Source: Alcaligenaceae bacterium (GTDB lineage: Bacteria; Pseudomonadota; Gammaproteobacteria; Burkholderiales; Burkholderiaceae_B). Taken from it: DNA of 64,000 nt. Location of the stretch: contig JACCEP010000005.1 of NCBI GenBank assembly GCA_013416395.1, forward strand, positions 243,737 to 307,736. Direction: 5' to 3'. Positions 36,718 through 44,358 of the stretch are shown one piece after another; the first letter of the stretch is position 1; each line of letters begins with the position of its first letter. The notes below the pieces were generated by a model. It saw nothing but the letters and a program-made list of their open reading frames with translations. It searched no databases and was not told where the DNA came from. The position numbers and the translations under genes were made by a program.

Positions 36718-37086
36718 GATATGTGCCTCCTATTTCGACTTTTATTCTGATCCCCATGGCGTCGCTTCGGGTCGCTGAAAAAAAGCTTAGCCGGAGTTAC
36801 GAAATGCTTTCTGAGAAATACTGCGAGTCATTGCCAACCCTCTTTATTGCTTATCCGAATTTCGGGTGACTACTTTTAAAACCGGGTTTTGGACTAGTTT
36901 GGTCGTATGCTGCGCCAACCTTTGCTGCGAGGAGCCTGTGTTCAGAATCGCCTCTACACCTGCTGGCCGGGTAGGTCGGGTCGTTCAATATTACACCCGG
37001 CATCGGGCGGCCTCAAGCACTACGTGCTTGGTGCAGCAGGCTTTGATCAGGCGGCCATTTCTGGTACAGCATGCTGCTAGGGCAAA
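36718..37086. other. Intergenic stretch without a recognised gene
   Basis: No supportable reading frame or RNA. The left part is the upstream region of the cytochrome gene; the right part ends at the LodB-type gene's stop. A short stretch near 36990-37050 loosely resembles one at 43360-43420 (GGCCTCAAG-ACTA), not enough to name. Confidence 0.4.
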
Positions 37087-38289
37087 CTAGCCCAAGCTTG
37101 TGCTACTGAGCGTGTTCAGGTGTCGTCGACGTTGCCAGAACGGCTGATCACGCCAGCGGGGCTGAATGCCATAGTAGTAATCTCGCTGCGTGACATACGC
37201 TTGCCAAAGTTGACGCTGTTGTTCAGCGTATTGATTAACGTATGTATTGCGGCTTCCCAGTCCGCTTGAGCCCTGCGTACAGTCTGTTAAGGCATAGTGG
37301 ATCATGTGTCCGGCATAACTGCCTGTGCTCAGTGCTTTGTCCATGCCTTGCGACGATAGCGGGTCATAAGCTTGCGCCGCATCGCCCACCGCCATCCACG
37401 CTTCACCACAAAAGTCTTGTAATCGCTGGCTGTTGGCCGGGGCACCTTTGATAGCCCCGCAAGGGCTATAGCCTCTGGTCTTAAGCAGGGGAGCGATATG
37501 CGTCGACTCGTCCAGCAACTGGTCAAAGCCTTGTTGACGGGCCGCCGTTTTGGCGGCGGGCAAGTCCTTGTCAGAGTGCAAAACCACCAGTCTCTGGGTT
37601 TCATTGCCTTCAGTGCCTGGCAGGCGGTTGCTATACCACCAGCCGTATGGCGCGGCCTCGACTCGGGTATAGCGGTCATTATCTTCGCCCGCACTTGAAA
37701 ACCATTGCGCGTAGGCGAACAATTGGTCGTTGTTGTCGACTGTCTGGATACCCAGTGCCCTGGCGACAACGGCTCGTCGACCTGAACAGTCGACAAGATA
37801 TCGTGCGCGATGCATATGCGTCTGCGTGCCTGAGCTTAGCCACACTTGCCAATTGGCATTAGGGCTGGCGATAGGTGTGCAAGATTCAAAGCGAACGCCG
37901 CTGAGCAAGGTGGCTCCGGCTGCAACGGCATTTGACCGCAGGGCCTTATCGAACGCCAGGCGGTCAATGTTCAAACCAAAGCCGGTCAGCGTGAAAAAAA
38001 AGTCGGTAACATCGGGCTGCTCGTTCGCCCAAACCGACACATTGCCTGCGGTTCTGAAAAGGCCGGGAAGGCTTTGATCTGCATCTTCAAGATCACCCAA
38101 AAAGTGTTTGACCAGACCGATGGATGTTGGTGGCAGCGATTCTCCGAGCTTGAAGCTGGAAGCTATTCGCTCCTCCACCAACAATACACGCTGGCCAAAT
38201 TTGGCCAGCGTAATGGCAGTTGCTGCACCAGCCGGTCCGGCGCCGATAACAACAACGTCCCATCGTGTGTCGGGCTGGTCGTCGTGCAT
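37087..38289 (-). CDS. LodB-like FAD-dependent enzyme (tryptophan-halogenase fold)
   Basis: About 400 residues of a group A flavoprotein fold. The FAD Rossmann motif is VVVIGAGPAGAATAITLAKF, with a second FAD-binding region VGDAAQAYDPLSSQGMDKAL. In LodA/LodB and GoxA/GoxB systems this partner is required to build the quinone cofactor in the oxidase encoded next to it. ATG 38289 is chosen since the stop of the oxidase gene ends 13 bp upstream and GAGG precedes; a TTG three codons earlier is possible. Confidence 0.82.
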   Translation of the reverse strand: MHDDQPDTRWDVVVIGAGPAGAATAITLAKFGQRVLLVEERIASSFKLGESLPPTSIGLVKHFLGDLEDADQSLPGLFRTAGNVSVWANEQPDVTDFFFTLTGFGLNIDRLAFDKALRSNAVAAGATLLSGVRFESCTPIASPNANWQVWLSSGTQTHMHRARYLVDCSGRRAVVARALGIQTVDNNDQLFAYAQWFSSAGEDNDRYTRVEAAPYGWWYSNRLPGTEGNETQRLVVLHSDKDLPAAKTAARQQGFDQLLDESTHIAPLLKTRGYSPCGAIKGAPANSQRLQDFCGEAWMAVGDAAQAYDPLSSQGMDKALSTGSYAGHMIHYALTDCTQGSSGLGSRNTYVNQYAEQQRQLWQAYVTQRDYYYGIQPRWRDQPFWQRRRHLNTLSSTSLG

Positions 38290-38301
38290 CGGCAGCAAGC
38301 C

Positions 38302-40302
38302 TCAGCTTCCTTTCACGGGTGGCCGGTTCAGTGCGGGATGACGCTCTTGTTCGACGAACACAGTCGAGCCGTTGTCCTTCAATAAACTGCCGTCATCGGT
38401 CTTGATGGGAAGCACCATGCCCAGTTTCGACCACGCATACTCCATCTGGTCGTAGCCATCGGTGGAAGAGAGCGGTTCGCCGTCAGCGTCGTAGCCACGA
38501 AACCACTCTTTATAGGTTCTGGTCTGGTTTTTTTGATCGTATTCAAAAACAACATCTGGTCGCTGTGTTGGCCACCATGCTACGTTGCACGACCAAAAAT
38601 CACCCTGCCATGGGCTGGACATATAAGCAGCCACTGAACCTGGCTCGATGTCTTTGCCTACACGAAACGCCTCGGCAAAATACTCTTGGTAAAGTATCAA
38701 GTACGGGAATTCAATACCGGGGTGAAAGCCCCCACCAATGGTCGGTTGAAGTGCCGAGCTATCGAGTGCATGTGGTTGCTCAGTCAACGGCAATTGTTCC
38801 AGGGCAACGGGTTCTTGCAAGGTACCGACCTCGAAGTCTCCGTCTGCCCAGTTCTTCATATGATTCAACTGCCAGTCGGTCAGGCTCAAGAACTGGTCAG
38901 GAAAGTTATTGCCCAATTGCTGGTTTTGTAATGGCTTGCCTGCAGTGCCCCACAGCTTGGGCATTTTCGTGTCGTCTTCGGTACGCTGGAATTCTTCGTT
39001 CTTCCAGCTGGTTGGCCGTTGCGGTGGGGCGGGTAGTAGCGAATCAACCAGGCGTCCGCGCTTTCCGGGTGCATGGCGCATCAGGCTATAAATTCTCTGT
39101 CTTAACGGCTTGCTGCTGTCGCTTGGGTCAGCGAGCACCGAAATATACCCCGGGTTGAGCACGTTGCCTGGCTGTTTGGGGCCATGGGCGATGCCCTTGG
39201 TGTCGGCCTGAACCCCTGACGCCTCGGCGCTTACCCAACCATAATTAACCGCATTGGCGAATATGGGGTACACATCACGGTAAAAATTTGTTTTCTGCCC
39301 GGCGTAAGGGTAGGCATCAGGGAACGTCTCGTACACGCGATCCAGAATCGACACCACGTGGTACATATGCGGGGCAAATTTAGGTGGTGCTGTAACAATC
39401 CATGCGCCGGCTCGCGGGTTTCTTGTGCCTTCATCCGTTGCTGATTTCACGTTATCACGTGTGCTTAAGACCGTGCCGTCTTTAAGCGTGACCGTGGCGT
39501 CTATTTCACCGCCACAGGTATCGTCCCACCAGCCTGGAATATTGAAATAACCAAATTGGTTTGTCAGCGGGTTCTTGCCGTCGCTCGGGCCGTTAGGCGG
39601 GTTAACAGTTTCACTCGGGTTTGACAAGGCCACCTTGGGTGTTGTGACACACCCGCCTTTTCCGGGCGATGGAACAAAAAGTAGGCGGTCTTTTGCGTCG
39701 AGGCGAAGCTGGCCCAGTTCGATATCCCTGGCGGCTGCGTATGTGACTTCAACGTCTTTCGATGGATCTTTTGGCGTAAAACCTTCGAAGCGCAGTTCGC
39801 CGGGTAATGTACCTTTTTCAATGTCGGTGAAAACATCGCCCTTCATCACTACCGGCCCTGATTGCCCGGAAGCGATCGTATGCACACCTGGGTCGATAAT
39901 GAGCTGATCACGTTCGACAGGCTTCTTGCCAGGCTGGATGGACGGGTTTCGCAACGCGTCCGGGTCAAACAAGTACGCGCCCTGAAACGCATAGTTTGCC
40001 GCCTTCATGTTTCTGACATGAACGCGCCATTGCAGCGATTGCACCAGATCCGAATCCGACGTGAGTTCTGCAACAATCTTGTCGTTGGCATCATAGGCAT
40101 ACACCCGATAACGCTGGGCCTGGCGCTTTAAACGTGCCTGGCTGTCGCGGTAGGTTCCACCGTTTGGCCCTGGCCCATCGCTGCCACCCGGATCCACCAC
40201 GACACCCGGCGCTTCAGGGCCGATGTAAAACTCGTCGCTGTCTCCCATGCGGGCAATGCCAATACCGGGGTGGATGCGTATGCTCGTGATCTTCTCGGAC
40301 AC
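38302..40302 (-). CDS. LodA/GoxA-like CTQ-type amino-acid oxidase homologue
   Basis: 666 residues beginning with GTG after AGAGGAG. The N-terminus SIRIHPGIGIARMGDSDEFY and YLFDPDALRNPS are family hallmarks. LodA and GoxA oxidise lysine or glycine to release peroxide and depend on a cysteine tryptophylquinone. The Trp region SCNVAWWPTQRPDVV (Trp576/577) is present, but the segment I align with the crosslinking Cys reads LQPTIGGGFHPGIEF, with Thr521 instead. Only three cysteines occur in the whole protein (near 237, 274 and 572). Whether the cofactor forms is open. No signal peptide; secreted LodA-types lack a classical one. Confidence 0.83.
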   Translation of the reverse strand: MSEKITSIRIHPGIGIARMGDSDEFYIGPEAPGVVVDPGGSDGPGPNGGTYRDSQARLKRQAQRYRVYAYDANDKIVAELTSDSDLVQSLQWRVHVRNMKAANYAFQGAYLFDPDALRNPSIQPGKKPVERDQLIIDPGVHTIASGQSGPVVMKGDVFTDIEKGTLPGELRFEGFTPKDPSKDVEVTYAAARDIELGQLRLDAKDRLLFVPSPGKGGCVTTPKVALSNPSETVNPPNGPSDGKNPLTNQFGYFNIPGWWDDTCGGEIDATVTLKDGTVLSTRDNVKSATDEGTRNPRAGAWIVTAPPKFAPHMYHVVSILDRVYETFPDAYPYAGQKTNFYRDVYPIFANAVNYGWVSAEASGVQADTKGIAHGPKQPGNVLNPGYISVLADPSDSSKPLRQRIYSLMRHAPGKRGRLVDSLLPAPPQRPTSWKNEEFQRTEDDTKMPKLWGTAGKPLQNQQLGNNFPDQFLSLTDWQLNHMKNWADGDFEVGTLQEPVALEQLPLTEQPHALDSSALQPTIGGGFHPGIEFPYLILYQEYFAEAFRVGKDIEPGSVAAYMSSPWQGDFWSCNVAWWPTQRPDVVFEYDQKNQTRTYKEWFRGYDADGEPLSSTDGYDQMEYAWSKLGMVLPIKTDDGSLLKDNGSTVFVEQERHPALNRPPVKGS

Positions 40303-40433
40303 GGCTTATCTCCTCTGTAAATTGTTCTTGTTTAATGGATGCGGAAAGAGCAGCTCACCGAAGGATAGCCAGGGGTTTTTATCCCCGGATAGCGGCAAGC
40401 TGATGGCAAATGACGATGCGGAGCGTGGCTCGC

Positions 40434-40721
40434 TCAAACGGAGCGCACGATTTTCCAGTCTAGCAAGTCTGCAGAGGTGACCGCGTACTGGGTGCCAAAA
40501 TGCTCGATGTTGGCATGAGTCAACCCGTTTGATTGGCGATGTGACTTTACCGAGAAGCCACCGCCAAAGCTCGCCTTGATCGATTTCTCGATGTGCCTAC
40601 CGGCATTGGAGGGTGATGCCTTGTTTGCGTGTTTGCCAAGTGCCGCGTAGGTAACGCCTGGCACCAGCATAACGCAGGCCGCTGCGCACCCTTTAACGAA
40701 ATCTCTACGCTTAATTTCCAT
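40434..40721 (-). CDS. Small Tat-signal protein upstream of the LodA-like gene
   Basis: 95 residues; the first 30 form a twin-arginine signal (KRRDFVKGCAAACVMLVPG). The mature segment of about 65 residues is unrecognised, with SIKASFGGGFSVKSHRQSNG and no cysteines in the mature part. It precedes the LodA-like gene by 131 bp on the same strand, so it could be co-transcribed and may help export or activate the oxidase. That link is inference. Confidence 0.6.
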   Translation of the reverse strand: MEIKRRDFVKGCAAACVMLVPGVTYAALGKHANKASPSNAGRHIEKSIKASFGGGFSVKSHRQSNGLTHANIEHFGTQYAVTSADLLDWKIVRSV

Positions 40722-40999
40722 GCTTCATCGTCCCCTTCTTTTTTAATCTTTTTGGACGAACGAGTATACAGAATATTTAGGCTTGAAATGAAATTTGTCT
40801 GGGACATTGGAACGTCGCTTCGGGTATCCATTCAAGATTTAAATTTTGCCCGATTTAACCAGCGTTTTCGTGAGCGTATTTTGCCAGGGCCTACTTAACA
40901 TGCCGCTCGCACTGTGCCCTGGCAACAGTTTGCTGTCGGGGCTTTTGGAACTCGGCTATAGTGGGGCCACAGCTCATTCTTGGCGAGGCTTGTCGTCTT

Positions 41000-41794
41000 A
41001 TGAAAGCACCAATTCCTGACATAACCCGAGACTTATTCGACCTCTCCGGCTATTGTTGTATCGTCACCGGGGCAAGTGCGGGAATCGGCCTCACCATCGC
41101 TGAATCGCTGGCTCACAGAGGGGCGGATCTTGTGTTGGTAGGCAGGAATGCCCAACATCTGGATGCGGCGGCCCTCAAAGTGCGTGCGATCGGTCATCGG
41201 GTTGCAACAGTGGCTGTCGATGTGGCTGATGACGCTGCACCACAGCGTATCGTCGATACGGCATTAAAGCTGAGTGGCCGTATTGACGTGTTGGTGAACA
41301 ACGCGGGCTTTATGACGTTTGCAGATCCCTTCGACGTCAACGACGAAACATGGGACGAGATTTTCAGCGTAAATGTGCGAGCACCTATGCGCATCACGCG
41401 GGCTGTGCTGCCGGTAATGGTCAAAGCCGCCCGCGGAAGCATTATCAATATTGGCAGCTCCTGGTCCACACGGGCCTCCGTGTTCAATCAGGATGGAGGC
41501 GGCGTCGACTACTGCTCGTCCAAGGCAGCGTTGCATGCCTTGACACGATCCACAGCACAAGACGTTGCACCCTTTAATATTCGCGTGAACACGGTTGCTC
41601 CAGGTGCCGTTGATACACCCATGCACGCCGACCATCGGGCGCTGCTTTTCGAGTTTGAAAAGTACATTCCACTGGGCAGGATTCAGGTAGCGCAGGATCT
41701 GGCTGGCGTTGTAATCTTTCTGGCATCAGATGCCAGCGGCTACATCACCGGCCAGGCCCTTCATGTCAACGGCGGGATGCTGATGGTAGATTAG
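41000..41794 (+). CDS. Short-chain dehydrogenase/reductase
   Basis: 264 residues of classical SDR type: cofactor motif TGASAGIG, structural NNAG, Ser in INIGSSWS and catalytic YCSSK, C-terminal ITGQALHVNGGM. NAD(P)-dependent oxidation or reduction of an alcohol or ketone is expected; substrate unknown. ATG 41000 keeps the usual short N-terminus; a 13-codon extension lacks a ribosome site. Divergent from the oxidase cluster. Confidence 0.9.
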   Translation: MKAPIPDITRDLFDLSGYCCIVTGASAGIGLTIAESLAHRGADLVLVGRNAQHLDAAALKVRAIGHRVATVAVDVADDAAPQRIVDTALKLSGRIDVLVNNAGFMTFADPFDVNDETWDEIFSVNVRAPMRITRAVLPVMVKAARGSIINIGSSWSTRASVFNQDGGGVDYCSSKAALHALTRSTAQDVAPFNIRVNTVAPGAVDTPMHADHRALLFEFEKYIPLGRIQVAQDLAGVVIFLASDASGYITGQALHVNGGMLMVD

Positions 41795-41867
41795 GCCTAC
41801 CCGGCGAGCAAGCAACTGGTTACGCCCGCCAGAGTCGATTAGCCATTTTCAAGAACAGCGAGACAGC

Positions 41868-43037
41868 CTAGTTCTGGATGGCAGTAGCCGTGTTACCAGA
41901 ACCCCCTTGATTAATGGTTGCCGTGTAATTGCTGCCAATCTGGGTAACGTATGCTTGGTTGAACGAGCCAGTTTGTGTCACAGCAGCCGTTAACGACGTG
42001 CCGTTTTGGGAAATGTTGGCCAAGTCAACTGAGCCTGTTTGGTTTACCGTGACATTATTCGCACCCAACCCAGAGACCCCACCCGATCCGGTTTGCGAAA
42101 TAATAGCTGCATCACCCCAACCCGACTGCGACACACTGGCGTTCTGCGATGCTCCAGATTGAGTAATGCTGGCCCAACCCAAGACTCCTGTTTGATCCAC
42201 AGTAGCCGTTAACGACGCGCCATTTTGGTCTATCAAGGCCGTGTTGTGGCGGCCTGACTGGTTTACCGTGGCGTTATTGGGTCCGTTTAGCAGTCCACCA
42301 CCGATCAAACCCGTACCCACTTGCGTAATTCGAGCTGTGTCATAGCTGCCGACATCGGTGATGAAACCGTTGTTATTGCTGCCAGACTGGTCGATGGTGG
42401 CGTCACCATGTTGAGCGTTTGACTGATCAATGGCCGCCAGTTGCGTACTCCCGGTTTGCAAAATCGAAGCCGCGTTATAGCTGCTCGGGACAGACCCGGG
42501 AGGCGATTCAACATTTATAGATCTGACGATGCGGGCAGATAAATCTGCACCATCATGCTGATAAATACTGGCGGTATTGTGGTTGCCACCATTCAAGATA
42601 ATGGCATTGTCCGGCGCGTCGACCACGTCAGGAAAGTTGGGCACATCGATCACATTAACTTGCTTGATAGACGCGGTGTTGTGGCTACCTGCTGTATAGA
42701 TTTGCGCACTGGCCGTAGAACTGGTTTGAGTAATCGTATTGGTATTGCCTGTGGCACTACTGGTGCCAAGAGCACTATTAGCACCGAACTCTTTTATGAT
42801 GGCGACCGTGCCCCCGGTGTTACTAGTTTGGTAGATGGTGTCGTGATTGTGGCTGGTTCCTGGGGCCTGAAAGATCGTACCTGTAGTCTCGCTGGTATTT
42901 GTTGTCTGGTAAATACTGGCGTCGCTGTTGTCGCCATTTTGTGTGATGGTGGCGATGCCGCCAGTAGCCGCAAAGGCGGTGCTGGCACCGAAAGCCAGTG
43001 CCAGGCCTATAGTTAGCGCGTGTAATTTTGTATTCAT
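41868..43037 (-). CDS. Large curlin-repeat amyloid protein
   Basis: About 389 residues: Sec signal peptide (cut near STAFA-ATGG) followed by some 18 or more curlin-type repeats of the form A-x-I-x-Q-x-G-x-x-N-x-A, with Gln and Asn ladder residues, e.g. NASVSQSGWGDAAIISQTG. Expected secreted beta-solenoid amyloid. It is longer than the two curlins of the csg operon and more than 15 kb from it, with its own promoter region. ATG 43037 has GGAG upstream; an N-terminal extension of 14 codons is rejected. Export would require the CsgG pore encoded at 57676. Confidence 0.83.
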   Translation of the reverse strand: MNTKLHALTIGLALAFGASTAFAATGGIATITQNGDNSDASIYQTTNTSETTGTIFQAPGTSHNHDTIYQTSNTGGTVAIIKEFGANSALGTSSATGNTNTITQTSSTASAQIYTAGSHNTASIKQVNVIDVPNFPDVVDAPDNAIILNGGNHNTASIYQHDGADLSARIVRSINVESPPGSVPSSYNAASILQTGSTQLAAIDQSNAQHGDATIDQSGSNNNGFITDVGSYDTARITQVGTGLIGGGLLNGPNNATVNQSGRHNTALIDQNGASLTATVDQTGVLGWASITQSGASQNASVSQSGWGDAAIISQTGSGGVSGLGANNVTVNQTGSVDLANISQNGTSLTAAVTQTGSFNQAYVTQIGSNYTATINQGGSGNTATAIQN

Positions 43038-43074
43038 TGCGAATCTCCGTGAAAGTGAAGGCCTGGTGTGGCAA

Positions 43075-43105
43075 AGCAACCTAAAGGTCTTCGGACTAGG
43101 TTGCT
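43075..43105 (-). promoter_or_regulatory. UUCG-type stem-loop in the leader of the curlin gene
   Basis: Outer arms AGCAACCTA / TAGGTTGCT (9 bp perfect) enclose GTC-TTCG-GAC, an exceptionally stable tetraloop stem. It lies 38 bp before the curlin start codon. On the minus strand no T-tract follows, so a leader structure for mRNA stability or small-RNA control is more likely than a terminator. Confidence 0.55.
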
Positions 43106-43596
43106 ACAAAAAATCACGGAGGCGCGCACAGTATTGCCAGTCAGAACAGCAGGGTGGCTGCCTCGTTGCTGGGGAATAGGCCTCGGGCTTTAAGAGGCTT
43201 TCACAAACGTGTATTGATGCTTTTGATGGCGTTTGTGGTGTGGTTACCCACTGTGCAGCTTGTGGAAACACAAAAAACAGAATTATCTGCTTCCTGGCTC
43301 CTCGCTAAGCTGCGGCTAAATTAGGTAGTTTCCATCCCTAGCCCAAATATATTACACCTCACATATCGAGGCCTCAAGAACTATGCGCAACACGCCTTGA
43401 ACTGGTTGGCAGTAGCCCGATATTTTTTGAAGGCAGCCGACGAATCCATCGCCTTTCAACATAGTAGTGCTACAGCAAGAACACCCCAACCAAAGCAGGT
43501 CAAGATTGAGATTTTGCAGATGGAGAGGTAGACGGGTTTGACCATCGGTAGTACGGTGGCTCAGGTAGTATGCTTCGAGCAGCCTTTTAAAGCCGC
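43106..43596. other. Intergenic region with a possible transposase tail
   Basis: Beyond the curlin leader the plus strand is open from about 43366 to 43530, reading RGLKNYAQHALNWLAVARYF and further, which has a transposase-tail flavour but cannot be assigned. No complete gene is visible. Confidence 0.35.
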
Positions 43597-44349
43597 TTAC
43601 GCATCCTCAACGATAGACTGCAAATCGTTATTCTCGAAATTCAGCGTAAAGGTGATGGGTAGCGTCGCGCCGCCTTCCTGGATTGTCAGCTCTAGCGACG
43701 CACCACAGAGCGCTGCACTCTTCAGCTCTGCGGGTGTGTCTGCCACCCAGGCGCGTCCAGTGATTTCCTGATATTTTTGCTGTAGCTCCACGCGATACGG
43801 CGTGTCGTCGTACCCATTCCACTCCCAGACGCCGGCAACTTGAGCCGGCACAATCCATTTGTAGATCTTGGTGCCGCTGAACTCGAGTCGTTCATCCGCT
43901 TTCCAGTCGCCCATATCAAAGGCATGTGAAATGATGCGGGTACCGGGGCGCAGCTCTCTTAGAAGCCGAGGCCGTAATTGAACATTAATGGAATCAAGAA
44001 GATAAAGCGTTACTACCGTAGCGTCGCTGATGTCAGCGGTGAAGATGCTGTCTTCAACAAAATCAACGAGATACTCAACGCGAGTGTGTGCAGCGTAGTC
44101 GAACGCGTCTGCAATTCGAAGCGGGTCAATTTCTACCCCGATGCCGCGTGTATCGCGATCTCGTGCGGCCGCGACCAAAATACGGCCATCACCCGAGCCC
44201 AGATCGTAAAGTAAATCGGCGGGGCCGACTTCAACCAGGTTCAACATGGCCTCGATCACAGCCTCGTCAGTGGGCACGAAGGGCACATCCAAAAGCATGT
44301 CCGGTTCTACAGAGTAGTCGTCAAGATCGTCAATCAGGTCTCTAAACAA
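43597..44349 (-). CDS. Class I SAM-dependent methyltransferase
   Basis: 250 residues. SAM-binding motif I YDLGSGDGRILVAAA with the acidic end of strand 2 in GVGIEIDPLR-like GIGVEIDPLRIAD; SIFTADISDATVVTLYL follows. The C-terminal half has a beta-rich substrate-side segment (VAGVWEWNGYDDTPYRVEL). Nearest in shape to the family that methylates proteins or small molecules; substrate unknown. It starts 9 bp after the M48 protease gene, so it is a third member of the lemA operon. Confidence 0.8.
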   Translation of the reverse strand: MFRDLIDDLDDYSVEPDMLLDVPFVPTDEAVIEAMLNLVEVGPADLLYDLGSGDGRILVAAARDRDTRGIGVEIDPLRIADAFDYAAHTRVEYLVDFVEDSIFTADISDATVVTLYLLDSINVQLRPRLLRELRPGTRIISHAFDMGDWKADERLEFSGTKIYKWIVPAQVAGVWEWNGYDDTPYRVELQQKYQEITGRAWVADTPAELKSAALCGASLELTIQEGGATLPITFTLNFENNDLQSIVEDA

Positions 44350-44358
44350 TGGCGATAC

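Noticed and set aside
36990..37050. Similarity to the stretch at 43360-43420
   Set aside because: Only short blocks match (GGCCTCAAG-ACTA); cannot be told from chance by eye, so no repeat is called.
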